Assembly (NCBI GenBank): GCA_963402885.1 | Contig: OY727098.1 | Span: 19,454,717-19,518,716 of the forward strand | From: Antedon bifida | Taxonomy: Eukaryota; Echinodermata; Crinoidea; Comatulida; Antedonidae | Direction of reading: 5' to 3' | Length of the DNA stretch: 64,000 bases | In this document: one piece after another, positions 36,201-46,228 of the stretch | How the letters are laid out: each line of letters opens with the position of its first letter | Numbering within the stretch: position 1 is the first letter of the stretch | The notes under the pieces: generated by a model | Told to the model about the DNA's origin: nothing | The model's input: the letters and a program-made list of their open reading frames with translations, nothing else | Database searches by the model: none | Program-made: the position numbers and the translations under genes

Positions 36201-39200
36201 CTTGTATGGTGATCTTAGTGAAGATTATAAAATCTGTATGGAACACACCAACACTGACCAATACCTCGGTAAAAACCACAACATTCATAATGTTGTCCAC
36301 CTAAGACATCCATTTGTTGTTCCAAATATTCCTCAAGACATGGCATTGGATATCAGATCTGTGATTAATGCTATTGAGACCACCTCAACGGTAAATATGG
36401 ATTTTTTATTTGTTTAATTTTGATTTCGGAATGTGAATATTGTTTAGCACTTTTTCTACACAAACTCAAATTTAAATGGTTTAAATTTGTCAATTGAAAC
36501 ATTGCAATAGCTAACAACGCTACACATTTTAAAAAGACAAATAGTAAACATTTCAGTCAAACAGTTGTGTATATATATAGTTGTTAAATGCATTCATGTT
36601 TTTATGTCAGGGTTAGCAAAATTAACTCCATACATTTTTTTATTTAATGTATTACTTTTAAATCCATAGATTATGTTTGTCAGAAATGATTTGACAACAA
36701 CTGTCACTACCCGATACAGGAACAAAACAAATGACAATAAAATTCATCACATGTCTGAAATTATTATCTCAAGACCTGATAAACATGTAAGTACTTTAAA
36801 ACATAAGTTGTACTGTAGACGAAAAACTTTATTAGAAGGAGAATACTTATTATATTTAGAAGCTGAATTCGATATTCAATTTCTAAGCAATATTACTCTT
36901 TTTTTAGGATATCACAATTAAAGGTGTTGGCAAACTGTTCGATGGTAACACTATGTTCAGCACTGATATTGATGTAACATACAGCAGTGACAAAACAAAG
37001 GCCATCAGTTTCAGTTTTGATTTAACTAACAACACAAATGTTGAATATACCAGTGATTACACCATGGGAATGGAAGTACTGCATTTGTTCAGTAATGTTG
37101 ATGTAACTCTAGCATGCTCTTTCACTAACAACACTGAACGTGGCAGTTTTGGATTGGAATCGCAAATTGCTATTGACGACGACTATATTCCAATTGCTTT
37201 TGAGGGAGAGTTCAACAAACTTTCACAGAAGTATGAGATCCATGTAAGAATATATATTTTACTGTATTTTGTTTGTATTTTATCGTATTACAATCTTGTT
37301 TAATTTACACAATTCTGGTAATATGGATGAATCACCTAACTTGTCATAGTAACAAGTTCGAATTTAGTTAATGATTCGAATGAGATTAGGCTGCACCACT
37401 ATTGAGTGTGTTGCCACTGTTCCAAAAGTGTTTGTCAATAAAGATTGAAACCATAGGCAAGGTTGAAACACTTTTTCATATAGATATTGAGCCAAATGAA
37501 AAGATTTCTTAAATATCTATCACACTAAAACATAATTTGGCCCATTTGTTGAAAACACAATTTTTACTATGCCAGAATGAAAATTATGTTAAATTTTTTT
37601 AGACCAATGGACCAGTAAGAGAAATGTGGTTCCGAGGTCAGATCGTCACTATTTCCGATGGTCATTACCGTCTGGATATGACCAATCAATATAACGACAA
37701 AGTTATACCTAGTTACTTTGAATTGGACATGATCAACAGACAGATTGAGTACAAACTTATGTTTGAAGGTGAGTTTTATTTTATTGAGAATGAGCAAAGA
37801 TCGTACACTATCAAAATAAAATTGAGATAAAATTTTGCATGTCACATGTTAACACCAAAGGTTATGGAGCAACAATACATTATTAAGAGATTTCTTGCAA
37901 AAAATGATTATAACTTCCAAAATTTTTATTATTTGATATAACTTATCTGTTTGAATTTGCAGAGGAAGGTGATGATTACTGGAAGATCGTCATGGGTTAC
38001 TATAATGACACTGCTCTTGAAGCTGACCTCACCAGAATGATCCAGGGACAACTTACAAATGATGCTCATGTGCGTGTTGTACTCACCAGTCCAAAGGTTC
38101 TGAGAAACGAGATCCATTGGCGTCCAGAATGGATTGAAGAAATTAATGTAAGTGTTGAAAAAATGTTTTATTTGTTTTTATAAATGTACATAATATTTTT
38201 TTCCGTTAATCTGCTTCTTCCATCTAGAATTGAAAAGGCGGCTCAAAATGTTTATAAAAGACTGAGCGTACAGTAGTCGCACAATCCTTAAAATAATACA
38301 TGGCATGTGATATGAAGTCAACCAATCAAATATGTGTCAGTATTAACATTGTAAATTGTTATAATTTAACACAATTTTTGTTTGCATAGGCTACCATTTC
38401 AAACAAAACCGAGAGGATTAACCGCTCTTTAGCTGAAAGATCCAGCAACATGAAGTCACGCATGGATAAGTTCAGAGGTCGCTTGTATGATAGTATGATG
38501 GACTTTGTTCAAGAAAATGATGAATACAAGCAAATGTTAAACGAAATTAAACGGGATCTTGCAACAAAGTTGTTTGTGTTTAAGAGTAAAATGTCAAGTC
38601 GCATCATACAAATAAATGTAAGCATATCAATATAAATATAAAATTATCCTTTCCAGAAATAAAAAAAATGTAACCTAACACTTTTCATTTTGATTATTTC
38701 CTCATTTTTAATATGTTTCACATACATGTATTTATAGTAGTAGTAGTTCATTTTCAATGCTGTATACAATTTAGTTCACAATTACCAATTTTGATCATCC
38801 AACATTTTTCAAATGTTTACAGGAAACCATTAAAGCAATGAAAGCAGATATTGCTCTCCAAATTACACCATCACTTATGAAAATAAACAGGACTCTTCGC
38901 GAACTGAAGTCTGAGATTCAAGAGCTCAAGGAAGATCTCAAAATGAAAATACAATTGTGGGCAGAGGTGAGGAATACACATTGTAGTAGTTAATATGAAA
39001 TGTATAATGTAAATGTATTGTTGCAGACATCTAGCTACATCTCTCTAAAGATGTTATACATAAATTGTTATCAATTTCTCTATAGAATGCCTTAGTCTCT
39101 CTTGAAAGTTACAAGGCACAGTTTGATGGACGTATGATTGGCGAGTTCAAGGCTTTTGGTGAATCATATAAAATGAAGATGGCTAGTGATGTAGAATTGA

Positions 39201-42200
39201 TCAAACAAGAACTGACAAACGCTACCATTGAAATAATGATTAGAGAGAAGATCCATTTTGATACGTTGAAACTCAATATTCAAGCCAAAAAAGAAATAAT
39301 CAGAGAAATGTTTGAAAATTTCATTGTAAATATTAAAGGTAGAGTATCTTTCTTATATCTTCTTTCCTGTTTTTAGCAACATCGTCAGATTTCTGCAAAT
39401 ACAGCCTAATTTTTTTTGTCACAAATTCAGCATTATTCTTCTACTAATTCTGCCTCATTCATCCACTAATACATTTAGGGATAGACCAAGCCTAAACACA
39501 AGAAGTTTAAAAACACAGACAATTCTTAAAACCTAACTTTAAACAATAACTATAAATAATAATAAATAAATATCAAATTGCTTACATTGAGATAACTAAC
39601 TAAACTCATGATTGAGTTCTTGCTTTTATATTTCATGAATAATAAATTGATGTTTGTTTTGTCCAGGTGCATTTAGAGAACGATTTGATGAGATGAAGTT
39701 GAACTTTGAAGATTCCACTTTCTACAATGACTTGATGATCTTCATAGAAAGTGTAAAGAACAATGAATTGGCTTCTGACATAATGGAAAGTGTTGCACAG
39801 AGTATGCATGAGATACAGAACTCAGAGGACCTCTTTTTGCTGAAGAATCTTTTGACCGAGCTTAAAGAATATAGAAGAGCACAGGCAAACAATACTAAAG
39901 TAAATAATCTTTCAATTCAATAAAATGGGATTTCAATAAGTCTGGACAAGACAGGGGACAGACAGGTCAAATAAAGTAACAAAACATAGTTTTTAATTAT
40001 TTTAAACTAGTGTAATTACAAACAAGATTTAAGACTGACACTGACCAGAGCCTAGTTAGATTCTTTTAAATCTAAAACATTTTTAATAGGCTGTTTCTTT
40101 AAAATGTTTTTGTCTGTAGAATTGTATTGCTAGCTCACTGATGGAAAAAGTAAAAGGATTTATCATGTTGAGATATCAGGATCTAAAAGAACAACTGTAT
40201 GCAAAAGCACAGGAGTACAACAGCAGCACATACTTGCTAGAAAAACTTGACATCGAGAATGGTGAAATCATCTTCCTTCTTTTCCTTGAAGAAGAATGGC
40301 AAACTTTGACTCAATGGCCAGAGGTATACACACAAGGAGAAAAAATGGACGAATATGAAGGATATCAGTCAACCGTATATCGACGTCTAGGAGGCTACAA
40401 GAAGAACCTTTTAGCAAAGGCAGCAGCTCAGAGGGAAATGCTCTTCAGTGACACATATCTGCAGAGTCTTAAGGAACAGTGGGGTTCAGATTCTCTGAAT
40501 GAGTATGTTGATCAGTACATACAGCAGTCTACTGAAGTATGGAGTTGGTTTTACATGGTCAAGAGACTTATCCAACCAAAGAACCTTATTCCACCATATC
40601 AAGGTATGTACTATTTATCAAAACATGCTGTTAAAGTATAATTCTTCTTAAAAAATGTTTTATATGAATTCATATTTTTTTCAGAAAATGCTTTTAAATT
40701 CATAATTAATATACAGAATATTCTATAAATAAAGTTTTGTTTGATTAATATTCTTTGTCATTTCTGTTATTTTTAGCATATGCTATGATGATGGGAACTG
40801 AACACTTCACCACCTTTGATAAATCGTACTTTGACTTCTCCAACAAATGCTCTTACGTATTGGCTAGTGATTTCATTGATGGAAACTTCAGTGTCATTGT
40901 GGATTATGACAGAGCAGAAAACACTGATTCCAGATCTATTGTTGTCAAAGTCGACGATCAGACCATTGAAATCACTTCAGATTGGCAGGTATGTATCTTT
41001 CTAGAAATGTACCTTTCTAATTGATAGCATAACCTTTAAAAGTAATAATTTATATATTGTACAATATATTTATATATACTAAATATTACAATGAAAAAAT
41101 CGTTTTAATGTATAATTTGATGCATACACTACCCCTTTTAATTGTGTTCTTCAGCTAGTAAATAACATTTATATATTTAATTTATATATTTATTGTTTTC
41201 AGGTCAAGAAGAATGATCGTGTAATTGATCTACCAATCCAGTTTGAGAAGACCACCATTATTCGTGACAACGGCATCATCCGTGTTGACAACACCAATGG
41301 CGTGACCGTTCGTTGCAACTTGTACAGTGAATACTGCACTGTGAACGTAACTGGCTGGTACTTTGGCAAAACCCGTGGACTTTTCGGTACCTACAATTAC
41401 GAGAAGAATGATGACATGACAAAGTCTAATGGACGCGTCACCGACAATGTTCCTGAGTTTGCTCGTAGTTGGCAGGTGGGCCGAAAATGCAATGATCACG
41501 ATAATGATGCTAAACGTTGCGATGCCAATCCAAAGTTGGAGAGCAACCAAAGGTGTGCTGAGCTTTTCTTAGACTTCAGATCTGAGTTTAGTCGCTGCTT
41601 TACAGAGGTATGTTATTTTAATGTTAATTTAATGTTGCTATTTAAATATTGCTCATCCTATTCTTAAACATATAATAGTTTATAATACTGTAGATACAAG
41701 CTTTATTCAATGGCTTTATAATTACTCTTTCAAATATCTTGCACTTCATCTTTTTACAGTCTTACAGTTTTTTCTTTCTTATGTCTCAAATACATTGTTT
41801 TTTAATATCATATTTCCACATTTTAACAAAAATAATAACTCTGAAACAATCATTTTATATTAATATTGATTTCATTTCATTCAGGTGGATCGAAACATGT
41901 TTTACAAAATGTGCGTAAACCAGAAGTGTGGTTTGTTGCTCGGTCATGATATTGCATCAGCTATATGTAATGTATCAAATGCCTACCGTGAGCAGTGCAG
42001 ACAACAGGAAGTTATGTTGAAGCCTCTTAAGGAATGTGGTATGTGTATTATATTATTTTTTTTAAAGAATATTAATCTGGTGCTCAGATGAGATGCACAT
42101 GCATTCCTCGTTAGAACTCAGAACTTATGTTATTTAACCAAAAGAAAGATTCAATTTAATATGGTTTTATGGTAAATTTCATAATATTTATGTTTAAAAA

Positions 42201-44528
42201 CAATTTCTCTTTCACTTTAGTCATGTGCAAAGGTAGTGAAAACCAAGACTTTTATAAAAATGAAAGGGAACGTCTTGAAGAAGATGATGATAAACCACAG
42301 TCAGCTGATATCATCTTTGTTGTTGAAGAGAAACTATGTGCCCAAGAAGTTGTCAAGAGGCTACCAGATCTTGCAGATTCTTTGAACACTGAACTTAAAA
42401 AGAAAGGTAAGCGGTGAACTTATATGAGTTTAAGGTAGGGTCACACCAATTGAAATTTCGTTCAGTGTAGATAACTAAGTCAAAAACACATTGGATTAAT
42501 GGTAGAAAATACAGATTCTAATCTCATTCTGGATCTGGTGTAATAACCCAATACTGTTAGTTAAACATATAATGTAAACTTTCTATCAATGTTAATTGCT
42601 ATATATTTTTCACAGGTATGAAGGAAAATCGCTTCGGTCTTGTTGGATTTGGTGGTCCAAATATCCATGATATACCTCACATGCACACAATTGATCATCA
42701 AATCTTCAACCATCAGCGCAAGCTACAGCTTGGAATTGACAGTTTGGAGTTTGGAGAAGGTGGTAACAATGACACATTTAAAGCACTTGAGAAGGCTGCT
42801 AACTATCCATTCCGTGCTGGTGTTGCCAAGAATATCATCCTGATCTCTTGTTCCCAATGCAAGGACAGTAAGGTAATATTTGAGAATGTGTTAATAATTC
42901 CATCCCCCCCCCCCCCCCCCCCAAATAAAGATGTTTTTACTTAGCCAAAACACGTAAATTTAACATTTGAGCATATGATAATCATTTAATGGACAGCTGC
43001 TCAGTTTGAATTACATCTGTGAGGTTATTAAAAAAATTAAATCTCATCCACATTGTTTGTTCAAATGCACACCAGTTAACCATATCTACCAATTGTAGAA
43101 AAATCCCTCTTGAGTGGGAAAACTGTATACAATTTATATGTGTGACCTTAGTTGTAATTGTTCTTTCATTAGTTCAATTGTTATTCTTCACTAAACTTCT
43201 TCATGTTTTTTTTATAGATGACGTACATGAAGATTAGCCGAACTATTATTAAACGTGGTATTAACTTCAACATACTTATGAACTACAACTTCACTGGAAA
43301 GGCTGGTAAAGACGTCAGTATATATGGTAAGTACATTATCATCTGGATGAAAGAGAGCAACTTTAAAATAAGGAATTTTGGAGTTTCAGCTTAAAAATAG
43401 GAGGTTCTTCGCTAGTTTTTATGAAAAATAAAAACATAAAAGTTTTTAGCCAGTCTGAGTTGGCAAAAGACAATAATATGAACTTCAAAATTACAATATC
43501 AATGCTTAAAATTTAAATTGGTCTTATTTCAGGTATTGATGAACGTTTTGCATTCACACGCAAGTCATCATCTGGACAATTGGGTGATGCTGATCTTCGT
43601 CGTCGCATCAAAGAACCAACTAGCAAGTGCGCCATCCTCGCTCTTGAATCAAATGGTACAATCTTCGACATGCAATCCATTAACGACAAAAAGTTCATTG
43701 ATGTGTTTACGCAACGAATGCTACAGACAACCGTGCCAATGGAATGTCAAGTTTGCAAGTGTGTAGCTGATAAAGAAGGAAGTGGCATCAGCATCTGTGA
43801 GAAGTGTTTCAATCCATTGATCAAGGTAAGCTGGCTACATCTCTTACAAACATAATAATATTGGGTTTTCACAATTGTTATGTGAGTTTGTGCATAAATC
43901 AATAAATTTATAAAAACATTAATTTCTAAAAAATTTGTACAGTCAACTCAATACCGGACACCCTGAAAATCGGAAAATGCTAAAAAAAATCAGACCCAAA
44001 TCCTTATACTGTATTCCTAAAAGCACACTCTGAATGCCAGACTTTCAAATTATTCAGATATTATTAGGTCAACCCAAAGGTATTGGGAGAGTTTACTGTT
44101 TACAATGCATGTTGGTGTTAATGGAATATGGGAATTGCCATCCATCACCTTTAGTACAGTACAACAGATGGGTCTGGGTTGTGTTCACAAAATGTTGTTA
44201 AATGATTCTCTTCAAACTGAACTATATAAAAATAAAAATCTATCTATCTTTTATTGTAATATAAACACCACATCTGTTCTGCTTCACTGTTGTGTGAAAA
44301 TTTGTGGAGTTAGTAGTATTATGATGTTTTTGCAATTGCTTAGGTAAACTATACAATAGTTACAATCTAGAATTTAACTTAGTTCCGACTGAGGAGCAAA
44401 AATACTAATAAGTTTTACATTTATCTTTTCAGTCACCATACCGGCCAATTACTGATATGCAAGTATACATTTCCGAGAAAGTCAAGCCCCAGAAACCAAA
44501 CAAGAAAGCAAATATAAGCAAGCAATAA
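24226..44528 (+). CDS. Apolipophorin/apoB-like large lipid transfer protein with C-terminal VWD and vWA-like domains
   Basis: Forty exons join in phase to 3206 residues: 24226-24280, 25140-25184, 25509-25663, 25881-26138, 26531-26671, 27017-27206, 27452-27698, 27947-28112, 28344-28526, 28788-28940, 29296-29440, 29668-29826, 29988-30274, 30530-30661, 30972-31189, 31423-31605, 31894-32050, 32296-32409, 32547-32712, 33104-33379, 33664-33872, 34100-35863, 36031-36390, 36670-36786, 36908-37243, 37603-37768, 37963-38147, 38390-38617, 38823-38966, 39086-39338, 39667-39899, 40120-40603, 40777-40988, 41203-41607, 41885-42038, 42221-42406, 42616-42872, 43218-43326, 43533-43825, 44433-44528. The signal peptide is residues 1-18. 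LPD_N motifs KYTYDY (43-48) and NFKRGVLSAFQ (142-152) mark a secreted lipoprotein scaffold. A furin site ends at 714. Beta-rich lipid-binding sequence is followed by helices (2190-2636), VWD (2637-2842) and vWA-like (2923-3110). Length fits apolipophorin II/I. No phosvitin-like serine run was seen, so a yolk vitellogenin is less likely. Confidence 0.93.
25509..29826 (+). CDS. LPD_N (vitellogenin-N) lipid-transfer module, exons 3-12
   Basis: Sub-feature of the 3206-residue protein, covering about residues 34-633. It opens with the N-terminal beta-barrel signature GYELNKKYTYDYSITV and contains NFKRGVLSAFQ. It continues into an alpha-helical superhelix of repeated helix pairs, for example VMLALKALGNSGQAVSVIP and RIAAMEALRRIPCEK, and closes with VGSYVWSFLKNL, a conserved LLTP helix. 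In MTP, apoB, vitellogenin and apolipophorin this module loads and transfers lipid. Cysteine-rich stretches (for example residues 315-345) fit secretion. Confidence 0.9.
27342..27354 (+). promoter_or_regulatory. Perfect DR1 nuclear-receptor element in intron 6
   Basis: AGGTCA-T-AGGTCA is two consensus half-sites with one-base spacing, the known recognition pattern of HNF4, RXR and PPAR-RXR dimers. Two weaker relatives in reverse orientation, TGATCTATGACAT (27737-27749) and TGACCTATGACAT (27872-27884), lie in intron 7. Binding is inferred from sequence only. Confidence 0.5.
29115..29200 (-). repeat. Degraded SINE-like copy in intron 10
   Basis: It shares ordered words with the copy at 8720-8895 (GAGAATACTTGTTCTATCACCA, then TTGAACC, then TTAACCGC) but with many changes and small deletions. 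It is intronic between exons 28788-28940 and 29296-29440. Confidence 0.4.
30218..30232 (+). other. Furin-type cleavage site, residues 710-714 (RRQKR)
   Basis: The exon 29988-30274 encodes APE-RRQKR-ATIRDS. R-x-K-R fits the furin consensus, and cleavage would fall after residue 714. Insect apolipophorin precursors are known to be cut by furin at about residue 720 into apoLp-II and apoLp-I, so both motif and position match that family. Cleavage itself is inferred. Confidence 0.75.
34100..35863 (+). CDS. Exon 22: single 588-codon exon of the lipid transfer protein
   Basis: Residues 1214-1801 of the 3206-residue protein are encoded without an intron, whereas the other 39 exons range from 45 to 484 bp. 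The sequence alternates polar and hydrophobic residues (for example ELSCPLREGKFTQTWQRISE), expected of amphipathic beta-strands that lie on a lipid surface. The exon starts after ATCCCCAG and ends at CGGCAG/GTAAGT, phase 0 on both sides. It is not a separate intronless gene. Confidence 0.9.
38390..40603 (+). CDS. Helical region, exons 28-32
   Basis: Residues about 2190-2636 are rich in K, E, M, I and L with few prolines or cysteines (for example SEIQELKEDLKMKIQLW). This predicts long amphipathic helices before the VWD domain. It occupies the same place as the helical exon 62420-63718 of the minus-strand paralogue, but here it is split over five exons. Confidence 0.75.
40777..42038 (+). CDS. 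VWD domain, exons 33-35
   Basis: Residues 2637 to about 2893. The domain starts FTTFDKSYFDF with CSYVLASDFIDGNF, a typical VWD opening, and contains GLFGTYNYEKNDDM (from residue 2766), the apolipophorin-type form of the CGLCG-region loop without its cysteines. A C8-like cysteine tail follows (CFTEV...MCVNQKCG...ICNVSNAYREQC). VWD domains are conserved at the C-terminus of vitellogenins and apolipophorins. Confidence 0.88.
42221..43825 (+). CDS. vWA-like domain with lost MIDAS plus cysteine tail, exons 36-39
   Basis: Residues about 2894-3174. The first strand reads ADIIFVVEEKLC where a canonical vWA has D-x-S-x-S. RFGLVGFGG is the second strand, NNDTFKALEKA keeps the MIDAS threonine, and NIILISCSQCKD stands where LTDG is expected. 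The Rossmann-like order of strands and helices is visible, but two of three MIDAS loops are replaced. The C-terminus has a CQVCKC...CEKC cluster, then a basic tail. The assignment to vWA is by pattern; confidence is moderate. Confidence 0.7.
42904..42922 (+). repeat. Poly-C run (19 C) in intron 37
   Basis: Nineteen consecutive C residues just after the donor of exon 42616-42872, within an AT-rich intron. The length may be uncertain because homopolymers are prone to sequencing error. Confidence 0.9.
43935..44270. repeat. Possible interspersed repeat in intron 39
   Basis: A stretch beginning GTACAGTCAACTCAATACCGG and later ending in CTATCTATCTTTTATTG has the look of a decayed interspersed element: CGG/ATGC-rich words unlike the surrounding intron and a simple-sequence tail. 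No family assigned. Confidence 0.3.
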
Positions 44529-44627
44529 TTGATTAACATCGAGTTGATTTGAATGTTTTGAAACTATCCAATGAGAGAATAAGATGTGTTGAATTTAAAC
44601 AATGAAAACTTTTAATTTTTTTATTTG

Positions 44628-44633
44628 AATAAA
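44628..44633 (+). terminator. Poly(A) signal AATAAA of the apolipophorin-like gene
   Basis: AATAAA lies 100 bp after the TAA at 44526-44528, the first such hexamer downstream. A short 3' UTR of about 120 bases is inferred. Confidence 0.65.
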
Positions 44634-46147
44634 AGAAAAAGATTCACATAAAGCAGATATTTTTGTCATCAATATTTTCAGTGAACACTTTCATTTCTTA
44701 AGTGTATACAGTAGTATAGTAGAGGGAAGCTACCAAGTAATAGAGCGTCATGGAAGCTATCACAACACAGGTGGTTTAAGGATGCTCACGTCTTGGATAT
44801 GCTCTGTTACTTTGTAGTCTTTACAGATATTGAATGCCGACACTTTCCAGAAATAAGTTGGTTGGTAATCAATATCTGTGATGAACTTTGACATCATCCT
44901 TGATTTGTATTGTTTACTGAACCATAAAGCAATGAAAATAATGTCCTCCATGATTGAACAATGCAAGATTATGAAAACTATGCAAATGTTTTCGCGTGAA
45001 AGCAATAGTAGACACTGGACCATCATCTGTATTATGTAAAGTTAGTTTAAGAAAATGTTGTAATTTTTCTTTTGTTTAGTTGAAAGGAAATACTAAAACA
45101 TGTTTATTTGTAGTGAGAATACTGGATATGGTCATTATTTTAGTAAACTTAGTGAGTTTTAATTTGTATGTAAATTGTAAAGTTTGGTATGATGAATATT
45201 TGTAATTTGTTTCTTTAAGTAGTTTGTAATACTTTATTAAGTGGAAAATAAAAGGTGATTTTAAAACTATGAATGATACTCCATTTGATAATTTGTTGAT
45301 TTGTTTAGACATAAAAAATGTAAATATAATTGTTAACAAAAAGATAATATTTATATTTTAGGTTGAAGCAAAGTTGGTCCACAAAATAGAGAAAATCGAA
45401 AATCTAAATCACTTAAATAAATAGATAATAATTGTCGTTTAAACACGGGTCCACATAAAAATAACTAATTTTGACTACGGTTCTAAAAATCCAAATTGCT
45501 TGGTCTGAATTGTGTTTTAAAAAATGTTTTCCGTGGAGCAATTTTAGCTTCAGCTTTCAAAAAATATTGTACAAAAATAGACCAATAGAGTGCCTATACA
45601 AATGGTACAATGACTTATATCAATATCAGAAGAAAACAATTTCCAACAATCTGATCACCAGGATCAGAACTCATACAGGAGCATGAGTGAAAAATAGTGA
45701 AGAAGATCTGTGCAACTGGAAAAACAGACTATCCTATGCTTCATATTCAGATGTACAGTATTACTATCCCATCACACTCTCGTAACGGTGTGTTCAAACC
45801 TAATTGGATAGCAAATCACATTTGTAGACAGTTGAATAGCACTAGTTAATACACATTCAGATCCTTTGGCTTTTTCATGCAAGTTAAATTCTAATAGAAA
45901 TGGAGAAACGTTAAACCACTTCCAGCAATAAATTCTGAAATAAATAACAGTTTGATTAATGAATGATTTTGATTAAAAAAACAATTAATAACAAAATAAT
46001 AAATCTACCATTATCTAATACTGTAATGTCAACAGATTTAACATAATACAATGATTTTAAGTACTTGCTTACCTTATTATTGTCATCGCTGTAGCAGAAG
46101 CATTTCATTGGCTGAAATAGGTAATTACTCAAGCAGAACGAAAACTT
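44634..46147. other. Intergenic region between the lipid-transfer-protein and LRR genes
   Basis: AT-rich, about 1.5 kb. Short open frames (for example 44760-45026 and 45076-45339, minus) have no recognisable family. It presumably holds the upstream control region of the LRR gene. Confidence 0.4.
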
Positions 46148-46156
46148 TATAAAAGG
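46148..46156 (+). promoter_or_regulatory. TATA box of the LRR gene
   Basis: TATAAAAGG lies 81 bp upstream of the ATG at 46229. The 11-base string TATAAAAGGTC is shared with the TATA box at 24129. Between it and the ATG is an 8-codon upstream frame (46186-46212), and a second upstream ATG at 46209, out of frame, overlaps its stop. Position relative to the start site is inferred. Confidence 0.5.
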
Positions 46157-46228
46157 TCAATTAAGTTCCCACATACCAAGTTAATATGGAGTTAGCGCGT
46201 AGCAACCAATGACGCTAACTTTTCCACA

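Noticed and set aside
24226..44528. Identification as yolk vitellogenin
   Set aside because: Length over 3200 residues, no phosvitin-like poly-serine region, a furin site at residue 714 and long beta and helical regions fit apolipophorin/apoB-like LLTPs better.
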